A stretch of DNA of 64,000 nt from Splendidivirga corallicola (GTDB taxonomy: Bacteria > Bacteroidota > Bacteroidia > Cytophagales > Cyclobacteriaceae): NCBI GenBank assembly GCA_030442035.1, contig JAUJEA010000003.1:496001-560000 (forward strand), read 5' to 3'. The notes below the pieces were generated by a model. It did not search any database. It was given only the letters and a program-made list of their open reading frames with translations, and had not been told where the DNA came from. Position numbers and translations under genes: made by a program. Shown here in pieces: positions 34,664-43,970 of this stretch (position 1 is its first letter; every line of letters begins with the position of its first letter).

Positions 34664-36847
34664 TTACCATCGATGAGCATTGTCCTGCTTACCAGCCACA
34701 GGAAAGGCACTGATCCGTAAACGAGCTGCTCCCATAGGAATAAGCTGTACTTTCTCCTCAGGCTCCTCAGACCATACCGGGCTATCTTTCAATTCTCCCG
34801 CTAATCCATATTCATCGATCTTCCATGCGGGGATTTTTCTGGCCTTAACGGTTAAAGCAATGGGTACAGCATCTGTTGTAAAGGGAAAATCATTTTCAGG
34901 CCAGGCCTTTCTGTTAACTTCGAATGTACTTTTCAAGTCTTCCTGCAAAACCAATCCATAATTCCAGGGTGATGCCGGATGAATCTCAAAAGAAGGCCAT
35001 TGTTTGGTGTCAACTCCCTTTTGCCATTTGGAATCCCATATGGCCGTCTCATCACTTTCCTTTCTGATATAGTTCTCACTGATTTTTAATGAGAAGGTCA
35101 ACGGGCCATAATTGACACTAACACTGTTATGGTTGTTTTTCCAGGTTTTGAGATTCAACTCCATTGGTAATTTCAATGTGATTTTATCACCATTATTCCA
35201 CGTCCGATCAATGCGCACATATTTTCCAGGTTGAAGATTCTTCTTCATTTTTTCACCATTGATGTGTAATTCCGCCGCCTTGGCCCAGGCCGGAATTCTG
35301 AGATACAATGGAAACATTACCGGCTCAGTGCTACTAATTTTAAAATTAATGTCTTCTTCAAATGGATAGTTTGATATTTCCGTTATGGTCACTTCCGTAC
35401 CATCACCGACTTTCGCTGAAACCTCACTTGCCGAATATATCACTGCGGCAATTCCATTGTCCGGTGTGGCCATCCATAGATTTTCGTTGAAATAAGGCCA
35501 GCCTTGCGCGTGGTTATGCTGACAGCACCTGGAACTAAATGGATTCATCATTAAAAAAGGTCCGCTGTTATCAATACCGGGATTGTGGTTTTGATCATCG
35601 TTCAGCACCATATTAGGACTGGTAATATAGCGAAGTGCTTTGAAATCAGCTGTTACAGCAGCGGGATAAGTATTGAATGCTACTTCTTCAGCATGATCCG
35701 CCCAAAAAACGTCACCGGTAATTCTAAGTAAATGTTCATTGGAATTCATTTGTTCCACAATACCGCAGGTCTCAATCCCTTGTCTCGGATCATCAAATCC
35801 GGGACGTGAATTTTCATCCGAGCCAAACATCCCTCCCGGTACCTGTCCAAAGTGTTTTCGTATAATATCAAAATTATCGTAAGAGGCTTTAAGATGTTTT
35901 TCATCGTGGCTTAGTAAATAATATTGAGCCGGCTCTCTGAAGGCCTGTGCAACATTTACATTATGCCAGTCAATAAGATCACCATACCATGCAGGCCATT
36001 CCAGTCCCTCTCTTATTTCTTTGCGGTTGTGAATATCTGACAGGTCGTGTCCTCTGCCGGTCCAATCGGCAGTATTTCTGTGAATCTTTTTTGCCAGGTC
36101 CAATAGCCATGCTTCACCGGTGCGATTATACAACCAAAAAACACTATGCAGGTTATCCCCACCCCGAATTCGTTGCCAATAGTGTGTCAGAAATTCTTCA
36201 TCAGGAACGGTTAGCTGGTATTTGAAATAATCTGTCATTAAATTAATAACCCGCTGATCACTGGAATATTCATAATACGACTGAAGGCAGTAAAGCATGA
36301 TCATATTCGCCCAGAAATCCTGAGAACCATCGCCAAAATGGCGAACCGGACCAAAGTTGCCGTCCTCCCGTTGACTATTGATAGCTGCTTCCAACCAGAT
36401 TTTCGCTTCGTCAATTATTTCCGGATCATCAAGAATATATCCAATGTGGGCATATCCCTTTAACCAGTAGGGAACCTCCTCCCAGCCCCACTCTCCTTTT
36501 CCGTCCGCTGAGAGCCAGGCGTTGTTTTCTTTTTGCAACCAGGCACTGATCTTTCCCAGATTACCGGTCAGCCCGTTTTGTTGACGTTTTAGATATTCCA
36601 GCAACCAACCTTTTGGTTTGATTGCGCTCACAGGAAGTTTGATAAAAGCACTGGGTTTTAAAGGGGCACGGTTGCTTATATAAAATTCATTCGTGTAGTT
36701 TTGATCAGGTTTATCTACCAGGTCGATAGATCCATCGAGGTCATCTCCTTCTTCATTGGTGCTTCCTGTACATGAGCATAACAAAATCCCATTGACAAGT
36801 AAACCCAACAAGATGATATTAGATAGAAAGTTCTTTACTTTATTCAT
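34664..36847 (-). CDS. GH127-type beta-L-arabinofuranosidase (DUF1680), lipoprotein
   Basis: A 727-residue lipoprotein (signal ending ILLCSC, Cys24 or Cys26) with the DUF1680 (alpha/alpha)6 barrel and C-terminal beta domains. The features of the zinc-dependent cysteine hydrolases are visible: E359-T-C361 and the pair C441-C442 in SRCCQHN. These correspond to the Glu/Cys cluster that binds zinc and supplies the thiol nucleophile in characterised GH127/GH146 enzymes. Such enzymes release beta-linked L-arabinofuranose from plant arabinogalactan proteins or pectin. The gene follows an unclassified enzyme by 32 bases. The assignment to GH127 rather than GH146 or another relative is tentative. Confidence 0.85.
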   Translation of the reverse strand: MNKVKNFLSNIILLGLLVNGILLCSCTGSTNEEGDDLDGSIDLVDKPDQNYTNEFYISNRAPLKPSAFIKLPVSAIKPKGWLLEYLKRQQNGLTGNLGKISAWLQKENNAWLSADGKGEWGWEEVPYWLKGYAHIGYILDDPEIIDEAKIWLEAAINSQREDGNFGPVRHFGDGSQDFWANMIMLYCLQSYYEYSSDQRVINLMTDYFKYQLTVPDEEFLTHYWQRIRGGDNLHSVFWLYNRTGEAWLLDLAKKIHRNTADWTGRGHDLSDIHNRKEIREGLEWPAWYGDLIDWHNVNVAQAFREPAQYYLLSHDEKHLKASYDNFDIIRKHFGQVPGGMFGSDENSRPGFDDPRQGIETCGIVEQMNSNEHLLRITGDVFWADHAEEVAFNTYPAAVTADFKALRYITSPNMVLNDDQNHNPGIDNSGPFLMMNPFSSRCCQHNHAQGWPYFNENLWMATPDNGIAAVIYSASEVSAKVGDGTEVTITEISNYPFEEDINFKISSTEPVMFPLYLRIPAWAKAAELHINGEKMKKNLQPGKYVRIDRTWNNGDKITLKLPMELNLKTWKNNHNSVSVNYGPLTFSLKISENYIRKESDETAIWDSKWQKGVDTKQWPSFEIHPASPWNYGLVLQEDLKSTFEVNRKAWPENDFPFTTDAVPIALTVKARKIPAWKIDEYGLAGELKDSPVWSEEPEEKVQLIPMGAARLRISAFPVAGKQDNAHRW

Positions 36848-36879
36848 TTTGACTTTTCTTTTTCAATTGATTTTTCACC

Positions 36880-38934
36880 TTAAAACCTAACGCCCATTTC
36901 TTCAAACTGAGCCGCTGCATGAAGAAAATGAGCTGTAATCCAAAACACTGTCCAACTCTCAGAATATCCTCCTCTTAGTTTGAAAACATCCGACATATCA
37001 CCATGCTGGGCAAAATTGGTTTGCTGAATTTGCTCGCCTTGTGAGCCAAAAGGATCGATGATCTGGCCACAGCTTCGATACATAACCTCTGCCAATCGTT
37101 TTAGTGATTCATTCTCCGTAAGTTCACCTAACCTGTAAATGGAAGGGGTAATAAGCACACCATAAACATCAAGATGTTGATTCTGTGGTGATACACCTGT
37201 CCAGCCTCTGGTTTTAAAAAAGTGATCAGCCATCCTTCCGGCTGGTAGCGGAATGTCCCAAACTACTGTATAGCTAAGCACCACATCTCCGGCATGTTTT
37301 GCCCAATCCAGGTATTTTTGTTTTTTGGTCATTTCGTAGGCAGCCAAAAATCCCTGGAATGCTCCCCAGGCTCCTTCTTTATCTTCGCACGTTGCGTCCA
37401 GAGTACCTCCCCAATAAGGTTCATCCATGCTGACATGGCGATTACCATAATAGTCGGTTGCTTTTAAAGCGGCCTTCTTAAAGGTTTCATCATTGAATAA
37501 CTGAAAGGCAATAAGCAATGGAGAGATATAAAAAGCCTCTGCGGTGTTTCTTGGATTCCAGCTATTTGACAAAATGCGCTTGGCGTGAATTTCCGAAGCT
37601 TTTTTCAAGAAGGTCTCCCAATTAGCGACTTCAACTTTTTTGTTCTTGCGACCAGCTCTGATGGCCAGAGCAATACTATTCAGGGCTTGCCCCTCTGAAA
37701 CCGGATCGGGTGAATGCCATTGGTTGGTTTCCACCTCATAACGGACAGGAAAACCACTTTCACCAATAGGGGCCGTACAAATATGATCTAATGATCTTTG
37801 CACCATGTCCCAAATGTTTTCATCACCTATTCTGTCTGCCAGCACTTGCAAGGCATAGGTAGGCGCTTCTGACTGGCCAGCCCAGCCTAATACGATTCTT
37901 TGTTTGGCAAACTCAGGGTACATATTGAAACCTGCGTAGCCTTTACCTTCTATCCATCGTGATTTGGTAAATTGATATTTTGATTTAATGATTTCCTCAT
38001 AGGTTGGCAGGTCTTCTGTGTAGAACGGTTTGAAGATATCAATGGAAGTGTAAAGCGCTCGCTGAAATCCGGAGCCCTTGGTTTTTACCGGATAAGATTC
38101 CAGATAAAAAGTTTTCTCGATGACGGTTCCGGGTTTTACCTTCAAATAGGTATCTCCATATTTCAAAGGTTCTCTTTGAAGCGCTTTGGCTACGCTTTTC
38201 TTTCCATTGTAAGCGATCGGGCCAGATAACATTAAAAGTTCGGTATCATTGGCATTGGCTTTTATACCTAGCGACCACCACTGATCAAAGTGATTTCCTC
38301 CCGGAACCGGGCTGGGCATCACGTGCAATGCAGCATTCCTGATGGAACCCTGATCTTGCCATTCTAAACTCGCAAAAGGCATGGGATAGCGATGTTCTTC
38401 AAAAATAGCTTCTTCGCCTGCTTTTCCATGAAAAACCGGAACGCGCTCACTTCCATTTTTTTCTCCGGATGGATTGCCATAATAGAGAATTCCTGGTAAG
38501 AAAGCGGCTGTGTTTCCAGAGGGGACTTTCCAGCGAACTGATAAGGTGACTTTATCAAGTGTTTCTTTTCCTTTCCATTCAAATCGCCTGATACACCTGA
38601 CCCTTCCATCTTCCTGTTTATAAGCATCCCGGAAGTGCCATTCACCTTGCGGCAACTCAAGTTTTCCATTGAGTATTTTCCAATCACCAGACTCTTTTAA
38701 GCTTATTGGCTGTGTATGATGCCACTTTGCTGGCCAGTCTTGCTGCCAATCCGTTGCAATGGACCATAAACCTTCCTCCGGTGAGGAGATATTCAGATTA
38801 CCATCATTTTTTATATGGATTAAGTAGGTTTCTCCTCTTGATATAATATTTAGCTTCTGAGCATGGATCAATCCTGACCAGGCTACGGACGCTATAAGAA
38901 TTTGAAAGCAAATAAACTTCTTGTTTAACTTCAT
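36880..38934 (-). CDS. Exported probable (alpha/alpha)6 carbohydrate-active enzyme, unclassified
   Basis: A 684-residue protein with a signal peptide (MKLNKKFICFQILIASVAWSGLIHAQ). I do not recognise its family. The first ~290 residues look beta-rich (WRFRDAYKQEDGRVRCIRRFEWKG-like strands). The rest is a series of helices with conserved-looking motifs such as GFPVRYEVETNQWHSPDPVSEGQALNSIALA, DEPYWGGTLDATCEDKEGAW and GWTGVSPQNQHLDVYG, as in (alpha/alpha)6-toroid glycosidases and lyases. Candidate catalytic residues would be the acidic residues in these motifs. It lies within an operon-like run of glycan enzymes, which supports a role on the same polysaccharide. Function is inferred from fold-like features and context only. 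Confidence 0.65.
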   Translation of the reverse strand: MKLNKKFICFQILIASVAWSGLIHAQKLNIISRGETYLIHIKNDGNLNISSPEEGLWSIATDWQQDWPAKWHHTQPISLKESGDWKILNGKLELPQGEWHFRDAYKQEDGRVRCIRRFEWKGKETLDKVTLSVRWKVPSGNTAAFLPGILYYGNPSGEKNGSERVPVFHGKAGEEAIFEEHRYPMPFASLEWQDQGSIRNAALHVMPSPVPGGNHFDQWWSLGIKANANDTELLMLSGPIAYNGKKSVAKALQREPLKYGDTYLKVKPGTVIEKTFYLESYPVKTKGSGFQRALYTSIDIFKPFYTEDLPTYEEIIKSKYQFTKSRWIEGKGYAGFNMYPEFAKQRIVLGWAGQSEAPTYALQVLADRIGDENIWDMVQRSLDHICTAPIGESGFPVRYEVETNQWHSPDPVSEGQALNSIALAIRAGRKNKKVEVANWETFLKKASEIHAKRILSNSWNPRNTAEAFYISPLLIAFQLFNDETFKKAALKATDYYGNRHVSMDEPYWGGTLDATCEDKEGAWGAFQGFLAAYEMTKKQKYLDWAKHAGDVVLSYTVVWDIPLPAGRMADHFFKTRGWTGVSPQNQHLDVYGVLITPSIYRLGELTENESLKRLAEVMYRSCGQIIDPFGSQGEQIQQTNFAQHGDMSDVFKLRGGYSESWTVFWITAHFLHAAAQFEEMGVRF

Positions 38935-39191
38935 TTTGAGGTGTTATCTTAATTATGTATTTGTTTTTTTATCTCATCAATCCGAGAGCCATTTCAATAT
39001 TGGACTGAAGATCGATTTATACTAACTCGCTTTGTGTCTATTTGTGAGGTTTCATCTCTTTTCTTATTACAAGAATACGGTGAAGAGAGCATGATCAACA
39101 TGAAAAACCACACATTGACCAAGTTCCCAAACACATAGAAACGTTACGGTACGCTTAAACCAAACATTGCCATCAAATCATTTTTGATGAA

Positions 39192-40400
39192 TTATTCTTT
39201 GACGGTATCAAATCGGTAAATGCAAATCGAATAGTATTCTTCGCCAGGATTCAGGACAGGAGAAGGAAAATTATCTTTATTTGGGCTGTCGGGAAAATGC
39301 TGCGTTTCCAGGCAAAATGATGTTCTATAATCATACTTTCTATTACTCTTGCCCGTATCCGATCCATCCATGAAGTTACCACCATAAAACTGTATGCCAG
39401 GTTCATTGGTGTACACTTCCAGCACTCTTCCTGAAGCAGGTTCTGTTACCTTGGCAGCAAAGTTCAAGCCACTGGAATTTTGATTAAGTACCCAGTTATG
39501 GTCATAGCCCAGACCCAACTTCAGTTGTTGAAAATCGTCGTCAACACGAGCTCCAATGGATATAGGTTCTCTAAAATCCATAGGTGTACCGGTTACGCTG
39601 GCAATCTCACCGGTTGGAATTAAACCCTCATCCACCGGTGTATAATGATCTGCGTTGATTTGTAATACATGATCATTAATGGTTCCATTACCTTCTCCCT
39701 TTAAATTAAAGAAACAATGCTGTGTCAGGTTTACAATGGTTTTTTTATCGGTTGTTGCCCAGTACTCTGTTTTTAATTCATTGTCGTTGCTTAAATGATA
39801 GATCACTTTGATATTGAGATTCCCAGGATATCCTTCCTCCATGTCTTTGGACAGATAGGTAAGTTCCAAAGATTGGGCATCAATCTGCCTGGCATCCCAT
39901 ACCACATTGTGAAATCCTTTATTACCACCATGTAAATGATTGGCTCCGTTATTGGTAGCAAGCGTATATTCAACACTATCCAATATGAATTTTCCTTTAC
40001 CAATCCTGTTGGCATATCTTCCAATCAAAGAGCCATGATATACCTCGTTTGAATTCAAGTAATCTTGAATACTGTTATAGCCTAACACCACATCACCCAT
40101 GTTGCCGTCCTTGTCGGGCACCCATAGGTTGATCACACGACCACCGAAATTGGTAATCTGTGCAACAGCTCCTTTGTCATTTTCAAGATTGAATAATGTT
40201 ACGGCCTTGCCGTCAATGGTTGTTTGGAATGCTTCTTTATCAATAAGTTTCATTGTATCTTTCGTATTTTCACAGGACAGACAGATTACCAGTATCAGAA
40301 AAAATATCCCTGTTTTATGAAGACTTGGTTTAAAACAGGTTCTTCCAAAAGCCATTGATATTTTTTTCTGAAGATCGATTTTCATTTTTCCAGGTATCAT
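39192..40400 (-). CDS. galM: Aldose 1-epimerase (galactose mutarotase), lipoprotein
   Basis: The 402-residue protein carries a long N-terminus with a lipoprotein-type signal (Cys43 in ILVICLSC). The mutarotase domain follows. The conserved sites are NHLHGG (His157), TQHCFFNL (His228) and the catalytic base in CLETQHFPDSPNK, with GRYANRIG near residue 128. It interconverts alpha- and beta-anomers of aldoses such as galactose or arabinose. Export to the periplasm suits the processing of sugars released by the neighbouring hydrolases. It starts 27 bases after the GH2 gene and is followed by a 257-base gap before the next cluster gene. Confidence 0.9.
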   Translation of the reverse strand: MIPGKMKIDLQKKISMAFGRTCFKPSLHKTGIFFLILVICLSCENTKDTMKLIDKEAFQTTIDGKAVTLFNLENDKGAVAQITNFGGRVINLWVPDKDGNMGDVVLGYNSIQDYLNSNEVYHGSLIGRYANRIGKGKFILDSVEYTLATNNGANHLHGGNKGFHNVVWDARQIDAQSLELTYLSKDMEEGYPGNLNIKVIYHLSNDNELKTEYWATTDKKTIVNLTQHCFFNLKGEGNGTINDHVLQINADHYTPVDEGLIPTGEIASVTGTPMDFREPISIGARVDDDFQQLKLGLGYDHNWVLNQNSSGLNFAAKVTEPASGRVLEVYTNEPGIQFYGGNFMDGSDTGKSNRKYDYRTSFCLETQHFPDSPNKDNFPSPVLNPGEEYYSICIYRFDTVKE

Positions 40401-40427
40401 AGGTTTTGTTTTAATTTTTTACAATAA

Positions 40428-42935
40428 TTACCGAACTGCTACTTCATCAATAAAAATCCAGGCCTTACCTCCAGCTCCGTCATGCCATTCCGGACATTTT
40501 CCCACATTGATTGCACGTACTTTTATATATCGAGCTTCTTTTATGTCCGGGGTCATGTTGACCTTTTCTATGTTGACCTCAGTATTTGTATTGGGAATGT
40601 CAAAATTACTTTGGTGGATGTCATGATAAGATTGATTATCCTTTGACAAGGACACTTCTACACCTTGTGGCAGAAAAATCCAGGCCTTTGTATCTTCTAA
40701 AAAGTTCATTGAGATCTTATTGATATTTTTTACTTCCCCAAGATCAATAATTACTTCCAGATCATCACCATGAAAGCCCTGCCATTTACCATCAGCATAA
40801 CTTGTACTACCGGTTTCTTCATCCAGTAAAGCAAAATCACCAGCTGCTCTGTATCTTTCGCTATAAGCAAATTTGTATATCGGCCTTTTGATTTTGGTAA
40901 GTGTATAGGTGGCAGTGATCGTTCTGCTTTCTTCATCATCTCCAAAAGATTTGGCTTTCACCACAACATTTTCCAGTAATTCAATAGGACTGGTATATTT
41001 CAAAGAATTAGCCTCTGGTTCGGTTCCATCAAGGGTATATCGTATTTCTTTTCCGTTCAAAGCCCCAATGGTCAGTTGATCGCCTTTATTAAACAGTCCG
41101 CCACTCGGTTCAAAGGTTGGGCTCCTTAAAAACTGATTTGTATTGATATTGAATGTGGCTTGCTCGTCCACCTTCAATACTTCCCGGTCATAAGTTAGCA
41201 GACCGTTAGCCTCCCCTTCCACGTCTGTGATCTGTGTATAGACACTTGCACTTAAACCGGTTTCGTTCATCAGGCTCCAAACTCTGTCATAATACTGCTC
41301 ATACTTGGTAATGAGCTCCTCTTCGGAAGCCAGGTTGCGATAACCCCAATTATCGGTTTGCCACATGTGACCATCCGTAAACAGACCTAATCCGCCAAAT
41401 TCACCCAACACAATGGCTCTGTTTTCTTCCGGTTCCGGGGAAGAAGGGTCAGGATAATGATGCATATCATTCACATCACCAACACCTCGGTCGGTCCAGC
41501 CACTTGCATTGTTAACCAAACGAGTAGGGTCCTGTTCCTTTACCCAGTCCACAATTCTCGCGGTTTCATATTGACCCCATCCTTCATTGAAAGGAACCCA
41601 CATCACAATGCTGGGATGATTGTAAAGGTGGGAGATCATTTCGCTCAATTCGTATTCAAATTGCTTTGCAGATGCCTCGGATCTCACAATGTCGGGATCG
41701 GAAGGCCCAATCTTTTTGTCCCCGTTGGGCATGTCTTGCCAAACAAGGAGCCCCATTTTATCACACAAATAATAAAAGCTTCTGGGTTCAATTTTTACAT
41801 GCTTTCGCAGCATATTAAATCCTAAGGACTTTGTTATTTCCAGATCATATTTCATGGCTTCCATGGATGGAGCAGTGTAAATTCCTCCCGGCCAAAATCC
41901 CTGGTCTAAAGGGCCATTTTGAAAGACAAATTCGTTATTAAGCAATATTCTGGTAAACCCTTTTTCATCCTTTCCCAGAGATATCTTTCTCATCCCGAAA
42001 TAGCTTTTGATGTGATCAACCTCTTGATCATTTTCTACTAAAGTCAATTTGAGATCATATAAAAACGGATTATCAGGTGTCCATAAGTTAGGAGATGGTA
42101 TTTGAAAGCTCAAAGGATGATCGAGTTCTGCAGTAGCACTGGCAATGGCCATGTCATTGGCAAATATCTCTGCTTTAACTTTCAAATCTTTGGTAGATCC
42201 ATTCGAAACCATTGTATTAATCGCAACTTCTCCTTTTTCAATATCTGTGGTCAACTTGAAATGTTGGATGTGTGTTTCAGGAACAGCTTCCAACCATACC
42301 GTTTGCCATATTCCAGTAACAGCGGTATAGTAAATTCCCTGGGGGTTCTTGGTTTGTTTACCAATAGGTTGGGTACCATCGTCAGTAGGGTCAAATACCC
42401 GAACGATCAATTCATTTTTTCCAGGTTTTAAATACCGGGTGATATTGAAGTAAAAAGGGTCATAACCTCCACGATGTTCTCCTATTTCGTCATCATTAAG
42501 CCAGACTTTCGCTTCCCAATCTACCGCCTCAAAATGTAACAGGATCTCCTGACCATCCCATTGATCAGGAACCTCGAAAGAACGCCTGTACCACAATCTT
42601 TTTTCCGAGCCCACAGTCTTCTTTACTCCTGATAGGGCTGACTCAACAGGAAAAGGCACTAGAATAGAACCATCATACTCAGTGGGTTGATTTTCACTTT
42701 CTTTGTTGATCGCATAATCCCAAAGCCCGTTGAGGTTTAACCATGCAGACCTGACCAAACCTGGTCTTGGGTATTCCTGCCAAACTTGTGCAGGGTCGAC
42801 TTCTTTTGCCCATTTGCTCATAATGTGTCCCTTCACAGGCTCCCAGGAGCTCTGTGGTTCCTTTTCATTTTCACAAGCCATTATGATAAATAGGGCTAAA
42901 ACCCAATGCCAGGAAAAGTATCTTGTATTCAACAT
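40428..42935 (-). CDS. Glycoside hydrolase family 2 protein with C-terminal carbohydrate-binding regions
   Basis: An 835-residue lipoprotein (Cys21 in ALFIIMAC). It has the GH2 layout: sugar-binding jelly roll (about 40-230, with FEAVDWEAKVWLNDDEIGEHRGGYDPF), Ig-like domain and TIM barrel (about 320-600). The acid/base is probably Glu451 in VPFNEGWGQYE and the nucleophile Glu512 in VLGEFGG. A chitobiase-C-like segment (RYTLDGTEPEANS) and a discoidin-like domain (about 690-835) follow. GH2 includes beta-galactosidases, beta-glucuronidases and arabinosidases, so the specificity is open. It is the first gene of the minus-strand carbohydrate cluster. The 227 bases upstream hold no gene. Confidence 0.9.
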   Translation of the reverse strand: MLNTRYFSWHWVLALFIIMACENEKEPQSSWEPVKGHIMSKWAKEVDPAQVWQEYPRPGLVRSAWLNLNGLWDYAINKESENQPTEYDGSILVPFPVESALSGVKKTVGSEKRLWYRRSFEVPDQWDGQEILLHFEAVDWEAKVWLNDDEIGEHRGGYDPFYFNITRYLKPGKNELIVRVFDPTDDGTQPIGKQTKNPQGIYYTAVTGIWQTVWLEAVPETHIQHFKLTTDIEKGEVAINTMVSNGSTKDLKVKAEIFANDMAIASATAELDHPLSFQIPSPNLWTPDNPFLYDLKLTLVENDQEVDHIKSYFGMRKISLGKDEKGFTRILLNNEFVFQNGPLDQGFWPGGIYTAPSMEAMKYDLEITKSLGFNMLRKHVKIEPRSFYYLCDKMGLLVWQDMPNGDKKIGPSDPDIVRSEASAKQFEYELSEMISHLYNHPSIVMWVPFNEGWGQYETARIVDWVKEQDPTRLVNNASGWTDRGVGDVNDMHHYPDPSSPEPEENRAIVLGEFGGLGLFTDGHMWQTDNWGYRNLASEEELITKYEQYYDRVWSLMNETGLSASVYTQITDVEGEANGLLTYDREVLKVDEQATFNINTNQFLRSPTFEPSGGLFNKGDQLTIGALNGKEIRYTLDGTEPEANSLKYTSPIELLENVVVKAKSFGDDEESRTITATYTLTKIKRPIYKFAYSERYRAAGDFALLDEETGSTSYADGKWQGFHGDDLEVIIDLGEVKNINKISMNFLEDTKAWIFLPQGVEVSLSKDNQSYHDIHQSNFDIPNTNTEVNIEKVNMTPDIKEARYIKVRAINVGKCPEWHDGAGGKAWIFIDEVAVR

Positions 42936-43162
42936 AAATTTTAAAATTGTTTGATCTGTAAAACTCCAAAATAAAGTTCGGGAAGAGGGTTGAAAAATGA
43001 TGCAAATGAGGGGGAAATATGTTGCAGGAGTTCCGTTAATACGAATCAGGATTAAAAAAATAAGTCAAATACTTTTAGGCCCTATCCAGTATTGGGGTTT
43101 CCTAACTCAGCTATGAAGGAATTGTATACTTTTTTTTCGATTCAATTTTGGGCGTTCTTGCT

Positions 43163-43552
43163 TTACTGCTCCCATCGCTTTTTAAGCAGCCCAAGAAAAT
43201 AATCCCATCCATATTGAAAGGTGGAGATATCCTGATCAGGCTTGAACTCCTGTTTCAGTGATACTTTAGTTCCTCCGTTTTCACCAACAAAATTAACGGT
43301 GACAACACTATCTACATCATTATACCTGGCGGTATAAACCAACTTTTCATTCGGCAATACTTCTTTGAACTTACCGAGAATAACATCACCATTTTCAAAA
43401 ACAACTCGATAAATCCCACCTGGAACAGGGTCCAGTGTTACTTCTTTTCCATGCCAGGTCAACATGGCCTCTTCTTCAGTGAAGCATGCAAAAACCTGTT
43501 GCACGGAGGCCTTGATCCAAATCTCCTTATATAAATAATTATCCTTTTCCAT
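43163..43552 (-). CDS. AHSA1/SRPBCC domain protein
   Basis: A 129-residue protein of the AHSA1-type SRPBCC fold (EIWIKASVQQVFACFTEEEAMLTWHGKEVTLDPVPGGIYRVVFENGDVILGKFKEVLPNEKLVYTAR). The family usually binds a small hydrophobic ligand. Its start overlaps the end of the ArsR gene by 14 bases, a pairing very common in bacteria in which the ArsR-like repressor controls the AHSA1 gene. The final residues FLGLLKKRWEQ form the C-terminal helix. Ligand unknown. Confidence 0.9.
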   Translation of the reverse strand: MEKDNYLYKEIWIKASVQQVFACFTEEEAMLTWHGKEVTLDPVPGGIYRVVFENGDVILGKFKEVLPNEKLVYTARYNDVDSVVTVNFVGENGGTKVSLKQEFKPDQDISTFQYGWDYFLGLLKKRWEQ

Positions 43553-43853
43553 GTTCCAGTTTTGTCTTCATTTTGTTCAGTCCTTCATCCCACAGACTAT
43601 CAAAATAACGCATGGCTTTTTGAAGTGCTTCTTTGCGAAGTGAATAGATCCTGAAGTTTCCATGCTTTCGACAAACAACCAGACCAGCATCATTAAGAAG
43701 TTTCAAATGCTGGGATGTGGCTGACTGACTGAGTCCCAATGATCTTTCAAGTTCTCCTACAGTCAATTCATTTTCCCCCAATAATTTAACCATCCTCGTC
43801 CGATTCTTATCGGCAAGAATTCTGAAAACCGATTCTACCTGTGGCATTCCCAT
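43539..43853 (-). CDS. ArsR-family HTH regulator
   Basis: A 104-residue winged-helix protein (FRILADKNRTRMVKLLGENELTVGELERSLGLSQSATSQHLKLLNDAGLVVCRKHGNFRIYSL). It lacks the ELCVCDL metal site of true ArsR, so it belongs to the non-metal group paired with AHSA1 proteins. The ATG at 43853 or the one at 43847 may be used. A TATATTTG (minus strand, 43865-43858) lies so close that the transcript could be nearly leaderless. Strong inverted repeats at 43870-43900 upstream suggest autoregulation. Confidence 0.88.
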   Translation of the reverse strand: MGMPQVESVFRILADKNRTRMVKLLGENELTVGELERSLGLSQSATSQHLKLLNDAGLVVCRKHGNFRIYSLRKEALQKAMRYFDSLWDEGLNKMKTKLEHGKG

Positions 43854-43869
43854 GTGTCAAATATAATTA

Positions 43870-43900
43870 TAATATTAGGTTTTGCTAATATTAATATTAG
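43870..43900. promoter_or_regulatory. Candidate ArsR operator: overlapping TAATATTAG inverted repeats
   Basis: TAATATTAG (43870-43878) and CTAATATTA (43885-43893) are perfect inverted repeats around GTTTTG. The second arm also begins a 16-base perfect palindrome CTAATATTAATATTAG (43885-43900). The array lies 17-47 bases upstream of the ArsR ATG, over the expected promoter, and may also control the divergent gene at 43971. Confidence 0.6.
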
Positions 43901-43970
43901 ATATTTTTAATATAATGATTATATTTATTCACTTTACGTGTAGATCAAAAATTTCAATCATTGAAAAGCG

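Noticed and set aside
39171-39189. Small hairpin CATCAAA-TCATT-TTTGATG after the mutarotase gene
   Set aside because: Low G+C stem without a T tract on the minus strand; not convincing as terminator.
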